64,000 nucleotides of DNA, from positions 248,001 to 312,000 of the forward strand of contig CAJXYU010000003.1 in assembly GCA_913063155.1 (NCBI GenBank), given 5' to 3'. A program made the position numbers and the translations under genes. How positions within the stretch are numbered: the first letter of the stretch is position 1; the number at the start of each line of letters is the position of its first letter. This document shows positions 28,431 to 36,401 of the stretch, in pieces. The notes under the pieces were generated by a model. It was given only the letters and a program-made list of their open reading frames with translations, was not told the DNA's origin and made no database searches. The DNA is from an uncultured Desulfovibrio sp. (GTDB taxonomy: Bacteria > Desulfobacterota > Desulfovibrionia > Desulfovibrionales > Desulfovibrionaceae).

Positions 28431-29960
28431 TCACTCAGGTCCTTCCACCAATGGCAGGGAGAAAGAGAAAGTGCTTCCCTTGCCGAGAACGCTTTCTGCC
28501 CAAACCCTGCCTCCATGCAGATGGATTACTTTCCGGCAAATGGGCAACCCGACCCCCAAACCTTTCGGCTTCTCGATCATCACATCGCCAACCTGGTAGA
28601 ACCTATTGAAAATCTTCTCGATCTCCTCATTGGGCACTCCCCTTCCAGTATCACGAACCTCAACGACGGCCTCATTATCCTCCACGGAGACGGAGACTGC
28701 GATGCTTCCCGCATCGGTGAAAGTGAGCGCATTGGAAATGTAGTGCCCCAACACCAACCTTATCATCTTACTGTCCCCGGCAACCTCAATGTCATTTTGA
28801 GGAGAGGCGACAACCAGTTCCAGCCCCTTGGATTCGATCTTGTCACGATAGCTGCCGCAGACCTTTTCAACGAGAGAGACAATATCAAGAGGCAGTTTTT
28901 CGATGACCGTCTCTTCGGACATCAGCGACATGAGAACGATTATGTTGTCCACCATCCCGGCCATGTACTCGCCCTGTCCCATTATCGCGTTCAGGGCGTC
29001 GCGAAGGGCTGGTTCCAGACTTGTAACCTGTGCATCGCAACCTGTGGCTCTCGCCTTACAAACAAGTTTCTCAAGCTTTCTCATGCCGATCTTGGAAAAC
29101 CCCAGGATGGAGGTAAGCGGAGTTCGCAATTCGTGGGAAACATTGGCGATGAGGATGGACTTCATTTCATCAAGCGTCTTCAATTCCTCAAAAGCCTGAC
29201 GAAGATCCTTTCTCGACTGGTCTATCTTTCTGGACATTTCCTCGATATCACGGCTCAATTCACCGAACTCGTCCCCGTCCGCAACAGGAATCACGACCGC
29301 TCCCTTTTCCTCGGCTATCTGCCTGGTGGCCTCACGGAGATACCTGACCGGCGCCAGAACAAGCTTGTGCAGCGACACGCCCAGACTGACCACAATAAGA
29401 AATGAAGTGAGTATCCCGGCGACAGCTACCGTAAGCCAGATGAATCGCTCCCGTTCATGCAGGAAATCCCCCTTGATGACGATGAACACCGCCCAATTCC
29501 ACGGCTCGAAATACCGACCGACAAAAGAGAGACGCTCATGGCCCGGGACATGCCCTTTAAGGGTCTGCTTTCCGTGTTTCAATTCCCGATAAATCCCCTC
29601 CCATGCCTCCGGCAGGCGGTCAGGCATTTCTTTCGAAGAGCAGTAGATGACATTCCACCGGTCATCGACGACAAACAGGTGTCCGGGCCAGATGAGATTG
29701 AGCTGATCGGCTGCCGCAAGGGCCTCCTGCTGATATCGATCCACAAAGGAAGAAACGTTTTCCAGGCGGTTTTTTCTCAGAATATCCGCCCGACTCGACA
29801 AATCCTGGGTGATGTAGGCGCCCAAGATACCCTCGCTATACCTGTATACAGCGACATGGGACGTACGCGTGGCGTTATCGATGACCATCCATCCCGTGAT
29901 GAGCATCGCAATTCCCACAATGGGGATGATGGTCAGCAATAACTTCTGTCTCAGCCGCAT
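28431..29960 (-). CDS. Sensor histidine kinase paired with a binding protein
   Basis: A 509-residue membrane kinase: N-terminal helix (LLLTIIPIVGIAMLITGWMV), a periplasmic domain of about 135 residues (roughly residues 30-165), a second helix (WLTVAVAGILTSFLIVVSLG), HAMP, a short coiled coil, the H-box ANVSHELRTPLTSILGF and ATPase motifs DTGRGVPNEE and KGLGVGLPICR. It starts one base after the stop of a periplasmic binding-protein gene, strongly suggesting that the binding protein presents the ligand to this kinase. No response regulator adjoins it. Confidence 0.9.
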   Translation of the reverse strand: MRLRQKLLLTIIPIVGIAMLITGWMVIDNATRTSHVAVYRYSEGILGAYITQDLSSRADILRKNRLENVSSFVDRYQQEALAAADQLNLIWPGHLFVVDDRWNVIYCSSKEMPDRLPEAWEGIYRELKHGKQTLKGHVPGHERLSFVGRYFEPWNWAVFIVIKGDFLHERERFIWLTVAVAGILTSFLIVVSLGVSLHKLVLAPVRYLREATRQIAEEKGAVVIPVADGDEFGELSRDIEEMSRKIDQSRKDLRQAFEELKTLDEMKSILIANVSHELRTPLTSILGFSKIGMRKLEKLVCKARATGCDAQVTSLEPALRDALNAIMGQGEYMAGMVDNIIVLMSLMSEETVIEKLPLDIVSLVEKVCGSYRDKIESKGLELVVASPQNDIEVAGDSKMIRLVLGHYISNALTFTDAGSIAVSVSVEDNEAVVEVRDTGRGVPNEEIEKIFNRFYQVGDVMIEKPKGLGVGLPICRKVIHLHGGRVWAESVLGKGSTFSFSLPLVEGPE

Positions 29961-29961
29961 G

Positions 29962-30981
29962 TCAGTGCCAGATGTGTTCGCCCGCGAGTTCCATGAGTTC
30001 GCTGGGAACCACTATCTTGAGGTCTATGGCCGTGGAAAGGTTGACGCCGAATTCAAAGCTGTCCGGCGGCACCGGCGGAATGCTTCCCGGATCGGTCCCC
30101 CTGAGAATGGAATCGACCATCCGCGCCACCTGAAAACCGCTTTCCACATAATCCGGATTGACGAAAAAGAGTCCACCGTTCCTCGTGCACCATTGGGTAT
30201 GGCACACTCCCACGGGAACTCCCGAATCCAGGAGCATTCTCGAGAACTCCATGGTTTCTCCCAAAGGGCCCGGAACAATCCACCAGTAATCGATATCCGA
30301 AGCCAACGTGGCGACCCCCTTCCCGACATCGACGAGCATGTCGTTCAATCCATCGGGCATGGCCCGGTATTCCAGTTGATACGCCCTGAACTCGATTTGC
30401 CCCGAAGCCGCGGCCAGAGACGCCATGTGCTTCACTTCATTGACCGCCGCAGGATATGAGGAATGGACAACGCCGATACGTACGGGGCGGTCCGGGAAAG
30501 GCTGCGTCAGCAGCGTACCGGCCAGGTCCATCTTCGACTGCCGCAACAGTGAGAAGACCAGGCCCGTGATGTTGCTGTTTGTCGGGCGTCCGACCTCGTC
30601 GATCAACCCCGCTCCGACCGGGTCCGACACCACGCAGAAAACCTGGGGAATATTGCTTCCGGCAAGAGCTTCCCTGACCGCCTGCGAAGCCAGGGTCGCA
30701 AAGGAGACGACGATGTCCGGCCGTTTGCGGGCAAGATACTTCCCGAGTTCGGTCCTTGCGCGATCAATGTCGCCCTGCGCCTTGATCTCATCGATGACCA
30801 CGTCATCCCCGACCCGATACCCCAGTCTTTCCAAGCCTTGCACAAAAAACCTCTCATGATCGATGACCACCTGCACAGGCATGGTTTCCACCATGAGGAT
30901 CCGTACCGGTTGGGCATGCGCCTGAGCTCCGAACAAAAACAGAACCGCTGCCAACCACAAAACCGTTTTGAATGCTCGCAT
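29962..30981 (-). CDS. Periplasmic ABC-type substrate-binding protein (TrpX/PF04392-like)
   Basis: A 339-residue secreted protein with signal peptide MRAFKTVLWLAAVLFLFGA. The fold markers are LERLGYRVGDDVVIDEIKA, ARKRPDIVVSFATLASQAV, PQVFCVVSDPVGAGLI and PTNSNITGLVF, as in the ABC_sub_bind (tryptophan/tyrosine binding protein-like) family. The start at 30981 gives the signal peptide and has a G-rich Shine-Dalgarno. No permease or ATPase adjoins; the following gene, one base later, is a histidine kinase, so the protein probably works as a sensor component, not in transport. Ligand unknown, possibly a small amino-acid-like or aromatic compound. Confidence 0.85.
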   Translation of the reverse strand: MRAFKTVLWLAAVLFLFGAQAHAQPVRILMVETMPVQVVIDHERFFVQGLERLGYRVGDDVVIDEIKAQGDIDRARTELGKYLARKRPDIVVSFATLASQAVREALAGSNIPQVFCVVSDPVGAGLIDEVGRPTNSNITGLVFSLLRQSKMDLAGTLLTQPFPDRPVRIGVVHSSYPAAVNEVKHMASLAAASGQIEFRAYQLEYRAMPDGLNDMLVDVGKGVATLASDIDYWWIVPGPLGETMEFSRMLLDSGVPVGVCHTQWCTRNGGLFFVNPDYVESGFQVARMVDSILRGTDPGSIPPVPPDSFEFGVNLSTAIDLKIVVPSELMELAGEHIWH

Positions 30982-31190
30982 ATGCCCCCCAGGACCATGA
31001 GACCGCATGGAATTCAGTTTATTATTAAACGTTCCTTGCCGAGGAAGTCCATTAGATTGGCTGAAAGTCGTCATGCGACCGAGATATATGCAGACCGCCC
31101 CCAGCTCCCCCATGACATTCCCAGGAAACTAGGCTAGCCTTCATTCCGACGAAAAATCTATCGGAACCCCAAACGGAGTCAGCATACACC

Positions 31191-32702
31191 ATGGAAATTC
31201 GTTATTTGAACGCGCACGCAACCGGCTGGAATTTCAAGACTGTCATTATTTTCGGTTTTGAAGACGAATCCCTGCCCGAAACCATCCCGGCCCTGACCGG
31301 CGAGGCGGCCTGGATCAGGGAAAGCCCCGCACTCAAGGACTTCAGCGGCAAGGCCAAGGAAATCGCCGTACTCTATGGTCCGGCGGGCAGCCTGCTGCAG
31401 CGCGTCATCGTGGTCGGACTGGGGAAACGCGACAAATTCGACTTCGAGGTCCTGCGGTTTTCGACGGCCACGGCCGTGCAGAAGTGCAAGGCGCTCAAGG
31501 CCGACGGCTGCGCCGTGAACCTGGAAAATCTGTCCAGGCTCGGGCACCCTGTCTCCGCGCTGGCCGAGGAGATCGTCTGCGCCGCCCTGCTCTCTCTCTA
31601 TTCCTACGACGAGTTCAAAACCAGGGACGAAGAGGAAGGCGATTTCTCCATCGAGGAGCTGACCCTGTTCTCGGCCGACGATGACATGGCCGGAGAAATC
31701 CAGGCGGCTGCGGGACGCGGCGAGGCTGCGGCCAGGGGCGTCATCAGGACCCGCGATCTGGTCAACGGCCCGGCAAACCACGTATCCCCGGCCTTCCTGG
31801 CCCAGACCGCCCAGGAGATGGGCAAGCGGTACGGATTCAAAGTACGGATTCTGGAGCGCAAGGAAGTCCTCAAGCTGGGCATGGGCGCGTTCGAAGCTGT
31901 GTTCCGCGGAGCCATGCAGGACCCCAAGTTCATCGTCATGGAGCATGCCCCCAAGGGAACGGAAAAAGACAAGCCCATCGTATTCGTGGGTAAAGGCATC
32001 ACCTTCGACACCGGCGGAATTTCCATCAAGCCCAGCGCCAAGATGCACGAAATGAAATGCGACATGGCCGGTGCTGGAGCCATCTTCGGCCTGTTCGAGG
32101 CCCTCGGCCATTCGGCCATCAAGCGCCGCATCGTGGGGGTCATGCCCTGCACGGACAACATGCCCGACGGCAATGCCACACGGCCCGGCGACATCGTGCG
32201 TACCCTGTCCGGCAAGACCGTGGAGATCATCAACACGGACGCCGAGGGACGCCTGGTGCTCTGCGACGCCCTGACCTGGGCGCAGCGCGAATACGACGCC
32301 GAGGCGGTCATCGACCTGGCCACCCTCACCGGAGCCTGCGTGGTGGCTCTGGGCATGGAAGTGGCCGGAATATTTTGCGAGGACAAGGCCATGGGCCGCC
32401 AGATACAGGACTCGGGCGAGCGTGTGGGCGACAAGTTCTGGCCCCTGCCGCTCTGGGATCTGTACTTCGAACCGCTCAAGTCCGATGTGGCCGACATGAT
32501 GAACGTGGGCGACCGCTGGGGCGGCGCCTGCAACGCGGCCGCGTTCCTCAAGCAGTTCATCGAGGAAAACACCCGCTGGGCGCATCTGGACATCGCGGGG
32601 CCGGCCGACGGCATGAAAAAGAATCCCATCCACATCGGCGGCGGCTCCGGCTTCGGCGTCCGTACGCTCCTGGAAATCGCGCGGAACGGGATTAAAGAAT
32701 AA
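31191..32702 (+). CDS. pepA: Leucyl aminopeptidase PepA (M17)
   Basis: Di-zinc/manganese cytoplasmic aminopeptidase of 503 residues that releases N-terminal amino acids from peptides. The C-terminal catalytic domain is unmistakable: VGKGITFDTGGISIKPSA (metal-binding Lys and Asp), the MKCDMAGAGA segment, and the M17 signature NTDAEGRLVLCDAL with metal ligands Asp and Glu and catalytic Arg. The N-terminal domain (residues 1-170) is more variable. Monocistronic: a 209-bp gap precedes it and a hairpin follows. In other bacteria PepA can also bind DNA; nothing here tells whether this one does. Confidence 0.96.
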   Translation: MEIRYLNAHATGWNFKTVIIFGFEDESLPETIPALTGEAAWIRESPALKDFSGKAKEIAVLYGPAGSLLQRVIVVGLGKRDKFDFEVLRFSTATAVQKCKALKADGCAVNLENLSRLGHPVSALAEEIVCAALLSLYSYDEFKTRDEEEGDFSIEELTLFSADDDMAGEIQAAAGRGEAAARGVIRTRDLVNGPANHVSPAFLAQTAQEMGKRYGFKVRILERKEVLKLGMGAFEAVFRGAMQDPKFIVMEHAPKGTEKDKPIVFVGKGITFDTGGISIKPSAKMHEMKCDMAGAGAIFGLFEALGHSAIKRRIVGVMPCTDNMPDGNATRPGDIVRTLSGKTVEIINTDAEGRLVLCDALTWAQREYDAEAVIDLATLTGACVVALGMEVAGIFCEDKAMGRQIQDSGERVGDKFWPLPLWDLYFEPLKSDVADMMNVGDRWGGACNAAAFLKQFIEENTRWAHLDIAGPADGMKKNPIHIGGGSGFGVRTLLEIARNGIKE

Positions 32703-32710
32703 AAAACAAC

Positions 32711-32748
32711 TGAGAGGGGGAAACTTTTAAAAAAGTTTCCCCCTCTCA
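32711..32748 (+). terminator. Perfect 18-bp inverted repeat after pepA
   Basis: TGAGAGGGGGAAACTTTT and its exact complement are separated by two A residues, starting 9 nt after the pepA stop. No T-run follows, but the position and stem strength suggest transcription ending or mRNA 3'-end protection. Confidence 0.6.
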
Positions 32749-32828
32749 GACTCTCCCCCTACAAAACGTTTTGGTGATCACGCTTCGCGTGATGGCTTCC
32801 CTTCCTATTATATCCGCTCAAGCCTCAT

Positions 32829-32925
32829 TTCGTTGAAAAGCATGCGAATGCGCGGCACAAAAAGGGATCAAGACCGACGCGTACAAAGATGTACGCAAGG
32901 GCTTTGATCCTTTTGAAACAACGAA
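32829..32925. repeat. Nested hairpin element
   Basis: Three stems nest inside each other: outer TTCGTTG / CAACGAA (32829-32835 with 32919-32925), middle AAGGGATCAA-type pairing with TTTGATCCTTTT (32860-32871 with 32903-32914, one bulge), and inner GCGTAC / GTACGC (32879-32884 with 32891-32896). The fold could be a small RNA or a dispersed intergenic repeat; only one copy occurs in this window. Confidence 0.45.
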
Positions 32926-32963
32926 CCGAGCGTGCTGATTTTGGGCTGATTGCAAAAAGCAAT

Positions 32964-32991
32964 GGGGGGCGGGCCCCGATGCCCGCCCCCC
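32964..32991 (-). terminator. Terminator of the nrdG-nrdD operon
   Basis: Ten-bp GC stem GGGGGGCGGG / CCCGCCCCCC with an 8-nt loop. On the minus strand it is followed by ATTGCTTTTTG, about 50 nt past the nrdD stop. Confidence 0.75.
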
Positions 32992-33038
32992 ACCACGTTG
33001 GAGGTTAATACATATAATCCGTTTTAGGAGGATCTTGG

Positions 33039-35096
33039 TTAGTTGCAAAGGCAGTCGCCGAACACCACCCGGTCGGTGTATTCGGCCTGCTTGCCTTTGT
33101 TCCAGCGCGACACGGGGCGGTAGTAACCAACGATGCGCGTGTACACTTCGGCTTCCTGCCCGCAGCTCGGGCACTCGAAGTGCTCGCCCTGAATGTAGCC
33201 GTGCTCCTTGCAGATGGAGAAGGTCGGCGTCACGGACACGTACGGAATTTTCGTTTTGGTGAAGGCCTTGATGATGAAGCTCTTGAGCGCTTCGGTGTCG
33301 GCCACGGCCTCGCCGAGGAAAGTATGGAACACCGTGCCGCCGGTGTACAACGGCTGCAGATTGTTCTGGTGTTCCAAGGCGTAGAGCACGTCGTCGGAAA
33401 TTCCGACGGGCAGCGCCGTGGAGTTGGTGTAGTACGGGGTGCCGTTGCCCTGGGTCTGGATGTCGGCGTAGAGCGACTTGTCGATCTTGGCCAGACGGTA
33501 ACTGGTGCCTTCGGCGGGCGTGGCTTCAAGATTGTAAAGATGGCCGGTCTCTTCCTGGAACCGGGAGGTGACCCGGCGCAGGTGGTTCAGGGTGCGGCGC
33601 ATGAACCGCACGCCGGACTCGGTCTCGATGCCCTTGCCGAGCATGTTCAGGCATGCCTCGTGCCCACCGATGATGCCGATGGTGGAGAAGTGGGCGTCAA
33701 GCCCGTTCTTGAGATAGCGCCTGGACCAGGGGAACATGCCCTTTTCCAGGTTGTCCTCCACGATCTTGCGCTTGAATTCCAGGGAATCCTTGGCCAACTC
33801 GGCGTATTCGGTGATCATGTCCAGAAACTCGTCCTCGGACTGAGCCAGATAGGCCAGTTTGGGCAGGTTCAGGGTGACCACGCCGATGGATCCGGTCAGG
33901 TCGCCCGCGCCAAACAGACCGCCGGTCTTGGTACGCAGCTCGCGCAGATCCATCTGCAGACGGCAGCACATGGAGCGCACGTCCTCGGGGTTGAGTTCCG
34001 AGTTGATGAAGTTCTGGAAGTACGGAACGCCGTACTTGGCGGTGAGCTGCAGCAGCAATTCGCCGATCTCGGAATCCCAGGGGAAATCCTCGGTGACGTT
34101 GTAGGTCGGAATCGGAAACGAGAAGATACGGTCATGATAGTCGCCTTGGAGCATGACCTCGATGAAGGCCTTGTTGATCATGGCCATCTCTTCCTCAAAC
34201 TCGCCGTAAGTCAGGGAGTCGTGGAACTTGCCGCCGATGATGACCGGCTCGTTGGCGATGTGCTTGGGCGCCACCAAGTCGAAAGTCAGATTGGTGAACG
34301 GAGACTGGCCGCCCCAGCGTGATGTGGTGTTCAGGTTGAACACGAACTTCTGCATGCACTGGCGGACCTGATCGTAGGAAAGGCCGTCGCGGCGGATCAG
34401 CGGGGCCAGGTAGGTGTCCACGTTGTTGAAGGCCTGGGCCCCGGCCCACTCGTTCTGAAGTGTGCCGAGAAAATTGTTCATTTGCCCCAAAGCCGTGTCG
34501 AAATGCTTGGCGGGCCCTGCGGAGGCGCGGCCTTCCAAATTGAACCCCTCCAACAACAGGTCGCGCAGGGACCAGCCCGCGCAATACCCGGCCAGACCGA
34601 AGGAGAGGTCATGAATATGGAAATAGCCGTGCTCATGGGCGAGACGCACTTCCTCGGGATATTTTTCCAGGGCGTAGCGCGCCTGGACCGTACCGGAAAG
34701 GTGCAGCATCATACCCTGGAAGGAATGCGTCATATTGGCGTTTTCGTTCACGCGCCAATCGGCCTTGCCCAGGTACTCGTCGATGACGCTCATGACGTCG
34801 AGAACGGCTTCCCTGTGAGAACGGAGGGACCGGCGGGACTCGCGGTAGACGATGAACTTCTTGGCCACATCGTACTGACGCGCCTCCATGAGCACCTGCT
34901 CGACCATGTCCTGGACATACTCCTGCTCGGGAATGTCCACGCCCTCCAGCTTCTGCTCCACCTTTCTGCCGAGCCGTTTGGCTAGCAGCGGGTCCTTAAT
35001 GCCGTTGGCATTGAGCGCTTTGAAAATGGCGTGGGCGATGCGGTCAGTTGACCACGTCTCCAACCGCCCGTCGCGTTTCATGATCTGGCTGGGCAT
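33039..35096 (-). CDS. nrdD: Anaerobic (class III) ribonucleoside-triphosphate reductase NrdD
   Basis: Glycyl-radical enzyme of 685 residues that makes deoxyribonucleotides under anaerobic conditions. It opens with an ATP-cone allosteric domain (IMKRDGRLETWSTDRIAHAI), continues with the ten-stranded barrel (LNTTSRWGGQSPFTN, CCRLQMDLRELRTK, LAYLAQSEDEF) and ends with a zinc-ribbon and radical region: CPSCGQEAEVYTRIVGYYRP, then WNKGKQAEY and FGDCLCN. The VGYY glycine is the likely radical site. I start at 35096 after AAGGAGGG. Its first 53 nt overlap the activase gene nrdG in another frame, so translation is coupled. Confidence 0.96.
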   Translation of the reverse strand: MPSQIMKRDGRLETWSTDRIAHAIFKALNANGIKDPLLAKRLGRKVEQKLEGVDIPEQEYVQDMVEQVLMEARQYDVAKKFIVYRESRRSLRSHREAVLDVMSVIDEYLGKADWRVNENANMTHSFQGMMLHLSGTVQARYALEKYPEEVRLAHEHGYFHIHDLSFGLAGYCAGWSLRDLLLEGFNLEGRASAGPAKHFDTALGQMNNFLGTLQNEWAGAQAFNNVDTYLAPLIRRDGLSYDQVRQCMQKFVFNLNTTSRWGGQSPFTNLTFDLVAPKHIANEPVIIGGKFHDSLTYGEFEEEMAMINKAFIEVMLQGDYHDRIFSFPIPTYNVTEDFPWDSEIGELLLQLTAKYGVPYFQNFINSELNPEDVRSMCCRLQMDLRELRTKTGGLFGAGDLTGSIGVVTLNLPKLAYLAQSEDEFLDMITEYAELAKDSLEFKRKIVEDNLEKGMFPWSRRYLKNGLDAHFSTIGIIGGHEACLNMLGKGIETESGVRFMRRTLNHLRRVTSRFQEETGHLYNLEATPAEGTSYRLAKIDKSLYADIQTQGNGTPYYTNSTALPVGISDDVLYALEHQNNLQPLYTGGTVFHTFLGEAVADTEALKSFIIKAFTKTKIPYVSVTPTFSICKEHGYIQGEHFECPSCGQEAEVYTRIVGYYRPVSRWNKGKQAEYTDRVVFGDCLCN

Positions 35097-35730
35097 GCTC
35101 GGGTTCCCTCCTTCTGGGTGGCACAAATTCTTGCAATTTCAGTTCAAAGCCTTCCGGCAAATACGACCGTGCCTCGGCAATGTCCTCGGCGGTGAGGCCG
35201 GGGACCTTAGTCAGGCGGAAATAAAACGATGCAGGGAACTGCCGCGCCAGCTCGAATATCTGTTCGAGGTTGGCCTTGGCGGCAATGGCTGACACGGCGT
35301 CACCGGTCAGCTCCGGATACTTGGAGTACGGTCCCTTGACGTCCACGGCAAAAACATCGGCCAGACGGTAGTCGAGAATGTCCCGAACCACCTTGGGCCG
35401 CATGCCGTTGGAATCCACCTTCACGGGCAAGTTGTATTTCTTGATTTCAAAAAGGAGCTCACCAAGTCCGGGGACGTTGGTGGCCTCTCCTCCGGTCACG
35501 GTCACACCGTCGAGCCATTTGGAACGGTCGCGCAGATACGCCTTGAGGTCGTTTTCCGGAATCACCGGCAATTTCTGCATGTCCCAAGCCAACTCGAAGT
35601 TGTGACATGTGGGGCAACGGAGATTGCATCCACCGAGAAAGATGACGCATGAAGTCCTTCCTGGCCAATCGCACAAGCTGAAGTGCTCAAAGCCGCGAAC
35701 GCAATTCCACACACCTGTAGGCTTATCCAT
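35044..35730 (-). CDS. nrdG: NrdG: radical SAM activating enzyme of NrdD
   Basis: Radical SAM activase of 228 residues that installs the glycyl radical in NrdD. The cluster motif is CNLRCPTC in IFLGGCNLRCPTCHNFELA, followed by VTVTGGEATNVPGLGELL and VKVDSNGMRPK, the NrdG/PflA arrangement. The start at 35730 has GAGGGAAG. It precedes nrdD and overlaps it by 53 nt, so the activase is made first. A folded ~104-nt element lies 62 nt upstream of its start. Confidence 0.93.
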   Translation of the reverse strand: MDKPTGVWNCVRGFEHFSLCDWPGRTSCVIFLGGCNLRCPTCHNFELAWDMQKLPVIPENDLKAYLRDRSKWLDGVTVTGGEATNVPGLGELLFEIKKYNLPVKVDSNGMRPKVVRDILDYRLADVFAVDVKGPYSKYPELTGDAVSAIAAKANLEQIFELARQFPASFYFRLTKVPGLTAEDIAEARSYLPEGFELKLQEFVPPRRREPEHAQPDHETRRAVGDVVN

Positions 35731-36401
35731 TCTTCCCTCGTCAACACGCCGGAACGGCGTCATTCACTGTCACTAATGATATTGAAATCTACGAATCGAA
35801 ATCAGGCGAGGCCGGGAACCCGGCCGAGCCGTGCGGAACATGCCTTCACCTCTGCCCAGGTAAGCCCTTCCGCCCGGTCGCCCGCTTTCGATTCGTGTGT
35901 TCGCTCCCCCGAAAGGGAGCGCCGAACCACGTCACTACACTTAACTTACAGGTCTTTTTTTGTACAGGGGGATATTGATGTTTTTTTCATTACTCCCGTC
36001 ATCAAGGACGACTACGGGCGATTAGAATCATTTATTGATAATTGGAAAACTTTTTCCACAGAAGACAAAAAGACACATCCCCGTAAATACAGGGGTTTTT
36101 CTAGACCAAGTTTAGAAAAAAAAATTAATAACTCTAGACCGAGGAGGGTTTTCGACAGTGAAGTTCGTATGAAGGGGGTGAAAAAGAGACGCGCAGTGCG
36201 CAGAAAAGTTTATAGCACAAGAGCCTGCGGCTGAAAAGAGCATGTCGGAAAAGTCCACAGGAAAATGTGGGAATTTCATCGACTTTCCTGCAGGAAGGCG
36301 CAAAACCCCGCCCACAGTGACACACGGCCGTAACAGAGAGAGACAAACAATGGCTCTTCACCCTGGGCGAGTGCATACCGCCCCTGAAAAACCACACATA
36401 T
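35731..36401. other. Gene-free interval upstream of nrdG (671 bp)
   Basis: No believable gene. It holds the folded element at 35792-35895, a neighbouring hairpin GTTCGCTCCC...GGGAGCGCCGAAC at 35900-35927, and then an AT-rich stretch from about 35940 to 36240 with runs of T and A, a DnaA-box-like TTTTCCACA at 36052, a small hairpin CCCC-N9-GGGG followed by five T at 36079-36100, and a CTAGACC direct repeat (36101 and 36134). Further CCACA/CCCACA words occur at 36254, 36271 (reverse) and 36310. It ends at the potassium-channel stop codon. Confidence 0.7.
35792..35895. ncRNA. Folded RNA element, possible nrdG-nrdD leader (strand unsettled)
   Basis: A closing 10-bp stem CGAATCGAAA / TTTCGATTCG (35792-35801 with 35886-35895) continues after a 3x3 internal loop as GGCGA / TCGCC. 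Inside are a GGCCGGG / CCCGGCC hairpin (35810-35825) and an arm GCGGAA / TTCCGC (35833-35838 with 35868-35873) capped by ACCT / AGGT pairing. This multibranched form is typical of a riboswitch or small RNA, not of a terminator. On the minus strand it would sit in the 5' leader of nrdG-nrdD. I recognise no known family (cobalamin, SRP, 6S, TPP and glycine motifs are absent). Confidence 0.5.

Larger units (their letters stand above)
32703..33038. other. Gene-free interval between pepA and nrdD (336 bp)
   Basis: Contains three structural elements and no credible gene: the pepA 3' inverted repeat, a nested hairpin at 32829-32925, and a GC-rich terminator at 32964-32991 that serves nrdD. A 118-codon frame crosses it on the minus strand but runs antiparallel out of the nrdD 3' end and lacks coding features. 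Confidence 0.7.

Noticed and set aside
32818-33174. 118-codon minus-strand frame between nrdD and pepA
   Set aside because: Runs out of the nrdD 3' region through a terminator and a nested hairpin; better explained as non-coding repeat.
35792-35895. Identification of the folded element as SRP RNA, 6S RNA, tmRNA, selC or a cobalamin riboswitch
   Set aside because: The diagnostic sequences of each (for example GGAAGG-AGCA of SRP, the tRNA T-loop, the B12 box) are missing on both strands.
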